A stretch of 64,000 nucleotides of DNA from Armatimonadota bacterium (lineage in GTDB: Bacteria > Armatimonadota > Fimbriimonadia > Fimbriimonadales > Fimbriimonadaceae): the NCBI GenBank assembly GCA_016223145.1, contig JACRPN010000014.1:124001-188000 (forward strand), read 5' to 3'. Positions 1-7,238 of the stretch are shown piece by piece. Position 1 is the stretch's first letter. Each line of letters begins with the position of its first letter. Position numbers and translations under genes: made by a program. Below the pieces are notes generated by a model. The model was not told the DNA's origin. It searched no databases and saw only the letters and a list, made by a program, of their open reading frames with translations.

Positions 1-1817
1 TGGTTCTCTACGAGATCGCGACAGGCAAGAGGAGTCCGGTGATCCAGGGGCTTTCGGACGACTTTTCGCCGTCTTTCAGCGCCGACGGCAAGTGGCTGGC
101 ATTTCTATCAAAGCGGGTCTTTACGCCTCGGTGGGACGGCATCCAGAACCTGATGGCCACGGTGCTGACAGTTAGGCCCATCGTCGTCGCACTAAGAAAC
201 GATACGCCCAGCCCATTCGCGCCTAAAAACGAAGAGGAGGAGGCGGCCGCAGAAAAGAAGGACCCGCCCAAGGAGGACCCCTTCCGCGTCGATTTCGAGG
301 GCATCGCTCAGCGCTGGTTCGAGGTGCCCACACCCGCGGGAGCCTATTCCAGGGCGTCTTTCGCCGGAGACCGGCTTTGCTTCTTGAGTGTAGAAGAGAG
401 TGGTTCGACCCTGGCTTACTACGACCTCAAGGCCAAGGCGTTTGGCTCGCTCGGCGCGACATCCGCCTACAAGGTCTCGTCAGACGGCAAGAAGCTGCTG
501 GTCGGCAGCGGCGCGAACCTGCAGGTCATCGATGCTACGGCCAAGAATGTGGACCCAAGCTCGGGCAAAGTGGGTTTCGGGGGCCTTCAGCTTACGATTG
601 ACCCCGTTGCCGAGTGGCGTCAGATCTTCTGGGACGCCTGGCGTCTCTGCCGTGACTATTTCTACGTGAAGAACATGCACGGCGCGGACTGGCCGGAGGT
701 CGGCAAGAAGTACGCGCAATATCTTCCCAGCGTCCGCTCGCGCGATGAGCTCGACGAGTTGATCCGGTGGCTGCAGGCCGAGCTTGGCATCTCCCATTCC
801 TTCCTTAGGACCGGTGACCGGAGGAGCCTGTACCGCGCCAACGCAGCGGGCTTTCTTGGGGTCGACCTGGAGCCCGATCCCTCCGGGTTCTATCGGATCG
901 CCAAGGTGCTTTCCGGCGATGCGTTTCGTGAGGCGGACCGGTCCCCCTTGCTGGGTCCGGGCCTCGATGTGAAGCCCGGCAGCTTCCTGATTGAAGTGTC
1001 GGGAATCCCGGCGCGGGTTGGGACGGATTGGCAGGCGGGGCTCGTCGGCAGGGTTGGACAGATCGTGAGCGTGAAGGTGAACTCCGAGCCGAAGGCGGAA
1101 GGCGCGAAGGTTTACTACGTCAAGCCGATGGAGACCGAGCAGGACTTGCGCGTCCTGAGCTGGGAGCAGGCCAACCGGGAGTATGTCGACAAGGCCTCTG
1201 GCGGCAAACTCGGCTACATCCACCTCTCCTCGATGATCGCCCGAGACGTGGCCGACTTCGCCAAACAGTACTACGGCCAACGCAGCAAAGAGAGCATTGT
1301 GCTCGACATCCGCTACAACACGGGAGGAAACGTGTCCGACCTCATCGCCACCGTGCTCAAGCAGAAGCCGGTCGTGCTCTGGAACCAGCGAAACGCCCCA
1401 TCCTTCTGGACCCGTCAGCAGGATTTCTTCCCAGGGCCGATCGCGTGCCTCGTCAACGAGTTCAATTACTCCGACGGCGAGGAGTTCCCGTACCAGTTCC
1501 GAAAGCTGGGGCTGGGCGCCATCATAGGACGTCGGACTCGGGGAGGGGAAGTTGGCTCCGATCCTGGCTGGCCGCTCGTCGATGGAGGACGGATCAGTGT
1601 GCCGAATTACGGCGCCTGGACCCCAGACGAGGGATGGATCATCGAGAGCAAGGGCGTCGAGCCCGATATCGACGTGCCGAGCGACCCGAACGCCTTCGCA
1701 AGAGGGCAAGACCCACAGCTCGACCGCGCGATCGCGGAGCTGCTTGCCCAGCTCAAGAAGAACCCTGCCAGACGCCCCATACAGCCTCCCGATCCGGTGA
1801 AGATCCCGCCGGGGTAG
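1..1817 (+). CDS. Tricorn-like S41 protease, C-terminal part (5' end outside window)
   Basis: The reading frame is open from base 3 into the window edge, so this is the C-terminal part (about 604 residues visible) of a longer protein. The first visible residues (SPSFSADGKWLAF) are the last beta-propeller blade. They are followed by a helical C1 region, a PDZ-like segment and the S41 core. The core shows LDIRYNTGGNVSD and NYSDGEEFPYQF; in archaeal tricorn the nucleophile Ser and following Asp lie in an equivalent SDG motif. Tricorn proteases degrade oligopeptides. Whether this copy is cytoplasmic or exported cannot be told because the N-terminus is missing. A GTG at 39 is internal and is not taken as the start. 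The family call is firm; the substrate is unknown. Confidence 0.88.
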   Translation, partial: VLYEIATGKRSPVIQGLSDDFSPSFSADGKWLAFLSKRVFTPRWDGIQNLMATVLTVRPIVVALRNDTPSPFAPKNEEEEAAAEKKDPPKEDPFRVDFEGIAQRWFEVPTPAGAYSRASFAGDRLCFLSVEESGSTLAYYDLKAKAFGSLGATSAYKVSSDGKKLLVGSGANLQVIDATAKNVDPSSGKVGFGGLQLTIDPVAEWRQIFWDAWRLCRDYFYVKNMHGADWPEVGKKYAQYLPSVRSRDELDELIRWLQAELGISHSFLRTGDRRSLYRANAAGFLGVDLEPDPSGFYRIAKVLSGDAFREADRSPLLGPGLDVKPGSFLIEVSGIPARVGTDWQAGLVGRVGQIVSVKVNSEPKAEGAKVYYVKPMETEQDLRVLSWEQANREYVDKASGGKLGYIHLSSMIARDVADFAKQYYGQRSKESIVLDIRYNTGGNVSDLIATVLKQKPVVLWNQRNAPSFWTRQQDFFPGPIACLVNEFNYSDGEEFPYQFRKLGLGAIIGRRTRGGEVGSDPGWPLVDGGRISVPNYGAWTPDEGWIIESKGVEPDIDVPSDPNAFARGQDPQLDRAIAELLAQLKKNPARRPIQPPDPVKIPPG

Positions 1818-2092
1818 GGGGGCATTGAAGAGATGAGGTGATGGTGGGATAAAGAGATGATGGGAGGGAGGGCTGAGGACCACTCCCCGCCCAGGAGAGG
1901 GTCTGTGAGCGCTAGCGAACCAATAATCCCGATGAAGTCGGGACTGGGTGAAGGCTTCCTTTGCGCCTTTGCGGGAGATCCCTAGGGATGGGCCGTCTAT
2001 AGCTCGCTCCGGAGTCTCCACCCCCAACCCCCTCCTCACTTACGAACCAAAACGAGGAGGGGGCTAATCGGCCAGACCCGTGGACCGGGGGA
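1818..2092. repeat. Intergenic repeats: family B copy and family A palindrome
   Basis: The gap between two convergent genes is filled with repeat sequence. Around 1879-1922 lies a family B copy, recognised by GTGAGCGCTAGCGAACC. At 2007-2065 lies a family A copy: the box CTCCGGAGTCTCC, then a perfect 10-base inverted repeat (CCCCCTCCTC at 2028-2037, GAGGAGGGGG at 2054-2063) around a 16-base loop. Bases 2041-2065 recur identically at 39395-39419. The palindrome could act as a transcription end for both genes, but no T-run follows. Confidence 0.8.
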
Positions 2093-2701
2093 TTACGCCC
2101 CGTCCTTCTTGTCTTTCTTCTTCATGGGCTCGCCCTTCATCTTTTCGAAGGCCGCGCGCTGCTCATCGGTCAAGAGCTTCTCGATCTTCTTTCCGGTCGC
2201 GACCTGAACCGCCTTGGCCGCTTTCTGCGTCGACTCATCGTGCGCGCCTGAGCTGAACACACCGTGCATCTCGTCAGCGCCAACCTCGAGGGCGCGTTCG
2301 ACATCCTTGCGCTGCTTGTCGGTGAGCTTGAGCTGTTTGGCAATCTCGTCGTCAGCGACCGCGATCCCTCCGAGAACCTGGATCCAGCACTCGGTCAGGC
2401 GCTTGATCTGGGCGGCATCGAGGACCTTCATCGCCGCCTTTTCCATGCCCGCCATGTCTTCGCCGCCGTGCATCGTCACCATGATGCGATCGCCCTCGAT
2501 GGTTAAGGCGCCTTCAAAACAGTCCACGATCTTCTGTGACTGGGCTGGGGTCAGCTTGATCTCAGCCCTGATCTCCGGCCCAAGGGCATAGAATATCTTC
2601 TTGCCGAGCATCATCTCGCGGGCCGGGGGCTCCTGAGCGATCGCCGGAAGCGCGCAGAGCAGGACGAAAAGAGTAAGCAGAGATTGAAGGGGTCGCTTCA
2701 T
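2093..2701 (-). CDS. Exported LTxxQ-motif protein (Spy/CpxP-like)
   Basis: A 202-residue protein with a clear signal peptide (MKRPLQSLLTLFVLLCALPAIAQ). The mature part is helical and charged, with LTPAQ, LTDKQ and LTDEQ motifs spaced along it and a lysine-rich tail (KKKDKKDG). LTxxQ motifs mark the Spy/CpxP/heavy-metal-resistor group of periplasmic chaperones and sensors, so a periplasmic protein-protection or metal-related role is possible but not shown. The start at 2701 is chosen because the signal peptide begins there; the frame is open further upstream. It is divergent from the acyl-CoA dehydrogenase, with about 150 bases for promoters. Confidence 0.75.
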   Translation of the reverse strand: MKRPLQSLLTLFVLLCALPAIAQEPPAREMMLGKKIFYALGPEIRAEIKLTPAQSQKIVDCFEGALTIEGDRIMVTMHGGEDMAGMEKAAMKVLDAAQIKRLTECWIQVLGGIAVADDEIAKQLKLTDKQRKDVERALEVGADEMHGVFSSGAHDESTQKAAKAVQVATGKKIEKLLTDEQRAAFEKMKGEPMKKKDKKDGA

Positions 2702-2853
2702 GGCTGGGGATACCTGGATAGGTCCGGTCGAAGTTCCCAGGCGGAACGAGCCGGGACTTTCGGACCTTTGGCCGAGGCCTTTGAAGAGCAGTCCGAGCTG
2801 ACCCAAGAGCGCTCTCAAAGCCGAAGACCCGCTCCCCAAAGTACACTCTGGGC

Positions 2854-4041
2854 ATGGATTTCTCCCTCACAGCCGAGCACGAGCTGATCCGCGAATCGGC
2901 GCAGAAGTTTGCACAGACCGTCATCGTCCCCGGCATCAGGGAGCGGGACCGCGAGGCCAAAGCCGACCCGTCGTTCCTCAAGGAGCTTGGCAGATCGGGT
3001 CTTGCCGGGGTGAGCATCCCCGCCAAATACGGCGGGACCGACACAGATTACATCTCGCTGGGCATCGTGTGTGAGGAGCTGGAGCGCGGCGACAGCACGG
3101 CGCGCGTGGTCATGAGCGTTCACAGCGGCCTTCACTCCATGACGATCCTGCAATGGGGCACCGAAGAGCAGAAGCACCGCTGGCTGCCGGCGCTTGCATC
3201 GGGCGAAAAGATTGGCGCCTTCGGGCTCACCGAGCCGAACGTGGGTTCCGACGCGATCAACATCACTACCCGAGTGAGGCCAGACGGATCCGACTTCATC
3301 CTGAACGGCGAGAAGACCTGGATCAGCTTGGCGGACTTCGCCGACCAGTTCCTCGTCGTTGGTGTGATCGAGGATTCCAAGCCCAAGCAGCATGTGGCGT
3401 TCATCGTGGACCGCACCCTGCAAGGGTTCTCCAGCCGCCCAATTCACGGCAAGCTGGGCGTTCGGGCCGGAAATACGGGCAGCATCTTTTTCGATAACGT
3501 TCGCGTGCCAAAGGAGAACATGCTCGGCGAGATCGGCGACGGGTTCAAGATCGCGATGTCGGCCCTGGACCACGGCCGCTACACGGTTGCCAGCGGGGCC
3601 GTCGGCATCATCCAGGCCTGTCTGGACGCCTGCATCCCTTATTGCCACGACCGTAAGGTGAGCGGGGAGGAGATCGGGCGAAAGCAGCTTGTGCAGCAGA
3701 TGATCGCTTCGATGGTGCAGGGCCGGGAGATCGGCAGGTTGCTTTATTACAAGGTCGGTTGGCTCAAGAATCAGGGGATTCGGCACACGAAGGAGGTCTC
3801 GCTCGCGAAGTGGACGAACTGTGCGGCGGCGTTCGACGCTGCGCACAAGGCGATCGAGGTTCACGGGGCCTATGGGTATTGCGACGAATTCCCGGTGGAG
3901 CGTTACTTCCGGAACAGCCGCGGCGCGATGATCTATGAAGGCACTCACGAGATCCATACGCTGATGCAGGCGGAGTACGAGCTGGGATACCGCGAGGACC
4001 GCCCCCTCCGGCACAGTCTGCCGGCGTGGCCCGTGAAGTAA
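2854..4041 (+). CDS. Acyl-CoA dehydrogenase
   Basis: A 395-residue FAD enzyme of normal family length that oxidises an acyl-CoA thioester to the 2-enoyl-CoA and passes electrons to ETF. It has the N-terminal helical domain, the middle beta-domain signature AFGLTEPNVGSDA (about residues 125-137) and the C-terminal helical domain. The C-terminal signature IYEGTHEIH (about residue 361) carries the Glu that serves as catalytic base in medium- and short-chain enzymes. The chain-length or branched substrate cannot be read from sequence. It stands alone, so no beta-oxidation operon helps to define the substrate. Confidence 0.93.
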   Translation: MDFSLTAEHELIRESAQKFAQTVIVPGIRERDREAKADPSFLKELGRSGLAGVSIPAKYGGTDTDYISLGIVCEELERGDSTARVVMSVHSGLHSMTILQWGTEEQKHRWLPALASGEKIGAFGLTEPNVGSDAINITTRVRPDGSDFILNGEKTWISLADFADQFLVVGVIEDSKPKQHVAFIVDRTLQGFSSRPIHGKLGVRAGNTGSIFFDNVRVPKENMLGEIGDGFKIAMSALDHGRYTVASGAVGIIQACLDACIPYCHDRKVSGEEIGRKQLVQQMIASMVQGREIGRLLYYKVGWLKNQGIRHTKEVSLAKWTNCAAAFDAAHKAIEVHGAYGYCDEFPVERYFRNSRGAMIYEGTHEIHTLMQAEYELGYREDRPLRHSLPAWPVK

Positions 4042-4346
4042 TGGCAGCAGAATTACCGCACCATCCGCAACACGCCTGATTTGGGCCGCCAGGCTCACCG
4101 GCGCAGGCACGGAACCTGCGGCTACGGACGGCAAACTCAATTGTAACTCTGATGAACGCAGACACGGAACCTGCGGCCACGGGTTCACATAGCTACCGGC
4201 TGTCTTGGCTACGGTGTCTGGTGGCAGCAGAGGGATGATCTTGGAGGCCCAAAGGGCCGTTGGGTGGAATCTAGGGGCAACGCTCTGGCTGGTGGCGCGC
4301 CTAAGAATCACGAGCCATGGAAGGGCAGCAATCCGGCTAGTCGTTC
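4042..4346. repeat. Gap with two direct copies of repeat family C
   Basis: This 305-base gap between convergent genes contains no convincing gene. It holds two near-identical direct copies of a 22-25-base word, at 4103-4127 and 4158-4183, with the core ACGGAACCTGCGGC. A diverged copy lies inside the S9 peptidase gene at about 45631-45657. In one reverse frame the word reads VAAGSVPA, the same peptide found in the S9 protein. The rest of the gap shows nothing recognisable. Confidence 0.65.
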
Positions 4347-4811
4347 TTAATCCGTACCGGACCGGTCGTCTCCAAATGGAACGGGCAGGAACCGGCTGAA
4401 CAGCCGGGGCCTGATGATGACCGCTGTCTGGACAATAGTCATCCCCACTGCGACGCCGAATACGATCCGATAGTACTGGGAGTCTCCCGGAGAGGTGAAT
4501 CTGGGTGGAACAGCAACTAGGGCGACCGCCAGGAAAGCAAAAGCTGATTGCACTCGCTCCCACTGGCCCCATGCCGCCATGCCCGCCAATGTGAGAAGAA
4601 GCACGATATTGGTGATGATGATCGTGATTTGAAGCCAGACCGGGATTCCAGACCCTTTGGCCGCTGCGACGAACTCATCCGGATAGTGGCGCACGGCGAC
4701 CCAAGAGCTCGAGCAGGCGAATCCCCCGGGCAGAAGGACCATCACAATTCGCGCAATGGCATCTCCTGTCCGAGTCTTGAGAAGGTCCTTGTTCCAAATG
4801 GAGCTCCTCAT
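4347..4811 (-). CDS. Small integral membrane protein, unknown function
   Basis: A 154-residue protein with about four hydrophobic segments (around residues 17-40, 55-77, 84-102 and 112-133) and a basic C-terminus. I do not recognise the family. Hydrophobic-helix periodicity and the absence of a better ORF on the other strand support it as real. It is transcribed away from the next small gene on the plus strand. Confidence 0.6.
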   Translation of the reverse strand: MRSSIWNKDLLKTRTGDAIARIVMVLLPGGFACSSSWVAVRHYPDEFVAAAKGSGIPVWLQITIIITNIVLLLTLAGMAAWGQWERVQSAFAFLAVALVAVPPRFTSPGDSQYYRIVFGVAVGMTIVQTAVIIRPRLFSRFLPVPFGDDRSGTD

Positions 4812-4897
4812 CGTACTTTGACTTTACCCTTGTGGCGGGCACAGACCTCAATATTGGCTCCGCTAACGTTTGGTGTACCTTCGTGCGTCTAAAGGGC

Positions 4898-5173
4898 ATG
4901 AAGCCGATGTTCTTCATGATCCGCGACTGGTGGAGCCAGTGGGCGGTCGACCGCGCCGGAGAGGAAACCGGCCGCCACCGGCCCCTGGAGCTTCGCACGA
5001 TGCTGGGAACCGGCGAAATCACGCCCAACACTTGGCTGCGGCATATCTGGACCCGCCGCTATGCTCTGGCGGGTGAGGTCCTGTTCATGAACGACCTCGC
5101 CAGCGAAGAGGAGTTCGAGAAGTGGTTTCCTGTGCGGCGCGTTTGCCGCGTCACGGCAGGAAAGCCGAGTTAA
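4898..5173 (+). CDS. Small hypothetical protein, possibly GYF_2-like
   Basis: A 91-residue soluble protein beginning MKPMFFMIRDWW. The segment PLELRTMLGTGEITPNTWL followed by an aromatic-basic stretch and VLFMND recalls GYF_2 domains (a residue pattern of leucine-x3-leucine-x-glycine-x-isoleucine-threonine-proline), but the match is weak. The ATG at 4898 is preferred over a GTG at 4832, which would leave only 20 bases between divergent starts. Function unknown. Confidence 0.55.
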   Translation: MKPMFFMIRDWWSQWAVDRAGEETGRHRPLELRTMLGTGEITPNTWLRHIWTRRYALAGEVLFMNDLASEEEFEKWFPVRRVCRVTAGKPS

Positions 5174-5255
5174 GAATTGTGGGCCGACTGGAAGGCATTC
5201 GTTAACGCCTTCGTTCTGAGATGAACGGCGTTTGCCCAGTTTCGTCAAGACCGGT

Positions 5256-5732
5256 ATGCGCCCGTACAGCGAGCATCTTCCGCCGGAGCGGCGCCGTCGC
5301 ACCCAGTGGACCGGCCTGCTGTTCCTGACGATTATCACGGCTATCGGACTGTGGGCGATGATCGTTCCTCGATACTACCGCCGCATCGAGGCGGCCAAGG
5401 AGGCGAAGGCTCACGACGACCTCGCGACCTTGGGCAAGGTGCTTGAGACCTATCGCGACGACGTGGGCCATTGGCCCACATCCTCGGCGGGCCTCGACGC
5501 ATTGCTCGTGAAGCCTGCCGGCGATCAGGGCTGGCGCGGTCCCTACGTCTCTCCGTCCATCCCGCTCGATCCCTGGGGGAACCCCTACGGCTATGAGCCG
5601 TTTGCCACGGGCGGCAGACAGCAGGTCCGGCTGGTCTGCTTGGGGTCCGACGGCTGTTCCGGTGGCGAGGGATCTTCGGAAGACCTCGAATGGAGGTCGG
5701 ACACAGGGTCGCTCAGTTTCGGTCCGAGGTGA
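5256..5732 (+). CDS. GspG-like pseudopilin without a normal prepilin cleavage site
   Basis: About 158 residues. After a basic stretch (PPERRRRTQ) comes one transmembrane helix (GLLFLTIITAIGLWAMI). Then follows the typical major-pseudopilin region: a long helix (DDLATLGKVLETYRDD), VGHWPTSSAGLDALL, GWRGPYVS and PLDPWGNPYGYE. These last motifs are diagnostic of type II secretion GspG. The usual G-F-T-L-x-E processing site is absent; WTGLLF occupies its place, so the protein may stay membrane-anchored. A TTG at 5232 is an alternative start. The 3' end overlaps the convergent epimerase-like gene by 20 bases. Confidence 0.75.
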   Translation: MRPYSEHLPPERRRRTQWTGLLFLTIITAIGLWAMIVPRYYRRIEAAKEAKAHDDLATLGKVLETYRDDVGHWPTSSAGLDALLVKPAGDQGWRGPYVSPSIPLDPWGNPYGYEPFATGGRQQVRLVCLGSDGCSGGEGSSEDLEWRSDTGSLSFGPR

Positions 5733-6774
5733 GGGACTGGATGGCATCTTCAAGCTTCGGAAAATCGAACTGAAACCTCACTTCAATCAGCTTGAAAGGA
5801 ATAACCCTTTGGCTCTGGAGAATCAGTTCCGCCTCCGTCCCCATCAAGGCCGATCCGATTCGAAGTGCCGCAACAGGGACGGGAGGGCTCCAAGGCCGGT
5901 GAGCCGCATTGCGCAGCGTTGCCATTAGGTTCTTGTTTCTCACGGGCTCGGGCGCGGCCAGGTTGAATGGCCCTTCGGCCCCGCTGTTATCGAGGAGAAA
6001 GAGCACCGCCCGAACCCAATCCTCCACATGAATCCAACTGAAGAACTGCTTGCCTGATCCTGCAGCACCGCCAAGGCCGAGCCTGGTGAGCCTCCAGAGC
6101 TTTGGGAATGCCCCTGAGTGCCGACTCAGGACGACGGCGGTCCGAAGAACGACTTTTCGTGTGTAAGGCGTTTCTGCCTCGGCGCAGGCTGCCTCCCAGA
6201 GCCTGCAGCTTGTCGCCATGAACGCGGTGACAGACCCATCCAGACCACCTCGCCCCTTTGGGGAGAGGTCGGTGAGCGAAGCGAACCGGGTCAGGGTGTC
6301 TGGTTCCACACCCTCGCCGAAGGATCGGGGTGTCGCAGGGAAGGGCACAGCCCCTTCGTCGAGCTCCCAATCGCCTCCGTCGCCATAGACCCCGATCGCG
6401 CTGGCTTGCAGCCACACTTTTGGAGGCTCCTTGCAAGCAGCGATCGCCTGGCCGATGACCTTTGTAGATTCCACCCTCGACTCCAGGATCTGCCGCCTGT
6501 TTTCGGGCGTGAACCGGCAGTCAATGCTCCGTCCCGCGAGGTTGATGACGGCCGTCGCCCCTTCGAGCGATGCCGTCCACGAGCCCAGAGTTTTGGCGTC
6601 CCACACGATCGTTGTGGGCCGGAAATCAGAGTTCGGCGTGTGAAGGGTCGAGGCGCCTTCGTGCGACGTTCGGCGCGAGAGCATCACGACCTCGCACCCT
6701 GCTTCCACGAGCTTCGCCTTCAGGGCTCCCCCAAGAAAGCCGATTCCTCCAGCGATGACGATCGTCCCGGACAC
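5713..6774 (-). CDS. TIGR01777-family NAD(P)-dependent epimerase-like protein with repeat-encoded insert
   Basis: A 353-residue protein of the extended SDR group related to YfcH and plant SulA homologues. The N-terminal dinucleotide motif is GGIGFLGG, followed by INLAGRSI, a catalytic-region tyrosine (VYGDGG, about residue 130), FSWIHVEDW and a C-terminal FKLIEVRFQF. The substrate is unknown for most of the family. Residues about 147-178 are proline-, glycine- and charge-rich and do not belong to the family pattern. They are encoded by a family B repeat at 6241-6336 that keeps the frame. Family members continue directly from the acidic loop (DEGA) to the helix RLWEAACAEA. Confidence 0.88.
   Translation of the reverse strand: MSGTIVIAGGIGFLGGALKAKLVEAGCEVVMLSRRTSHEGASTLHTPNSDFRPTTIVWDAKTLGSWTASLEGATAVINLAGRSIDCRFTPENRRQILESRVESTKVIGQAIAACKEPPKVWLQASAIGVYGDGGDWELDEGAVPFPATPRSFGEGVEPDTLTRFASLTDLSPKGRGGLDGSVTAFMATSCRLWEAACAEAETPYTRKVVLRTAVVLSRHSGAFPKLWRLTRLGLGGAAGSGKQFFSWIHVEDWVRAVLFLLDNSGAEGPFNLAAPEPVRNKNLMATLRNAAHRPWSPPVPVAALRIGSALMGTEAELILQSQRVIPFKLIEVRFQFDFPKLEDAIQSLTSDRN
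6241..6336. repeat. Family B repeat inside a coding region
   Basis: A dispersed palindromic element containing CCCCTTTGGGGAGAGG, followed by GTGAGCGAAGCGAACCGGG. Similar sequence is present in the gap at 1879-1922, and a diverged reverse copy at about 32790-32860. Its length here is a multiple of three (32 codons) and it adds a stop-free segment to the epimerase-like protein. Confidence 0.75.
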
Positions 6775-6869
6775 GCCACATTATGGACCGAGACCGGAGA
6801 CTCCAAATCGATTGGATGCTCGCGGCGTGAGCGATGCTGTTCCCTGGCCCCCAGGTACCCTAACTCCCT

Positions 6870-7172
6870 ATGCTCGATCGCTACTGCACGCCCGCGATGA
6901 CCGCGCTTTGGAGCCGCCAGGCCAAGTATCAGCGGTGGCTGGAGGTCGAGTTGGCGATCTGCCGGGCTTGGGCCGCTGCCGGTGTGATTCCCGAAGCTGA
7001 TCTGAAGGCGATTGATGCCAGGTCCGCCTTCGATCTGGCGCGGTGCGACGAGATCGAGAAGGAGACGCGCCACGATCTCGCGGCGTTCGTGAGGAATCTC
7101 GAGGAGAGCGTGAACCGGCCGGATCTCCCTCCCCAACCCCTCCCTCATCAATCCCAGAGGCTTGACGAGTGA
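6870..7172 (+). CDS. purB: Adenylosuccinate lyase, N-terminal fragment (gene interrupted by repeat)
   Basis: One hundred codons. The first about 81 match the start of bacterial PurB closely (MLDRYCTPAMTALW, SFDLARCDEIEKETRHD, FVRNLEESV). PurB cleaves SAICAR and adenylosuccinate in purine synthesis. After ESV the frame runs into a family A repeat and ends at a TGA (7170-7172). The second half, from GRWIHFGVTS onwards, continues in the same frame at 7239. Either this is a broken gene, or two polypeptides are made that assemble, or the stop is misread. No frameshift is involved. Start ATG 6870 is divergent from the epimerase-like gene. Confidence 0.85.
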   Translation: MLDRYCTPAMTALWSRQAKYQRWLEVELAICRAWAAAGVIPEADLKAIDARSAFDLARCDEIEKETRHDLAAFVRNLEESVNRPDLPPQPLPHQSQRLDE

Positions 7173-7238
7173 GGGACTCCGGAGTCTCCCTCCCCAACCC
7201 CTCCCTCATTTTCGCTTCACAAAAACGAGGGAGGGGCT
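7119..7238. repeat. Family A palindromic repeat inserted in purB
   Basis: A 24-base word (CTCCCTCCCCAACCCCTCCC plus TCAT) occurs twice, at 7125-7148 and 7186-7209. The second copy belongs to a full family A element (CTCCGGAGTCTCC box at 7176-7188) with a perfect 10-base inverted repeat, CCCCTCCCTC at 7198-7207 and GAGGGAGGGG at 7227-7236. The element separates two otherwise contiguous parts of purB and contains the in-frame TGA at 7170. Confidence 0.9.

Noticed and set aside
480-2039. 519-codon open frame on the minus strand over the tricorn-like gene
   Set aside because: It is the shadow of a strongly supported gene; its translation has no family motifs and abnormal composition.
4205-4399. 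64-codon ORF in the gap after the acyl-CoA dehydrogenase
   Set aside because: No ribosome-binding site or protein character; it overlaps the opposite membrane gene.
2815-4572. 585-codon open frame opposite the acyl-CoA dehydrogenase
   Set aside because: It arises from GC-rich codon positions of the real gene; no domain is visible and it runs through a repeat gap.
5191-5216. Hairpin after the small gene ending at 5173
   Set aside because: The stem is only six bases and no T-run follows.
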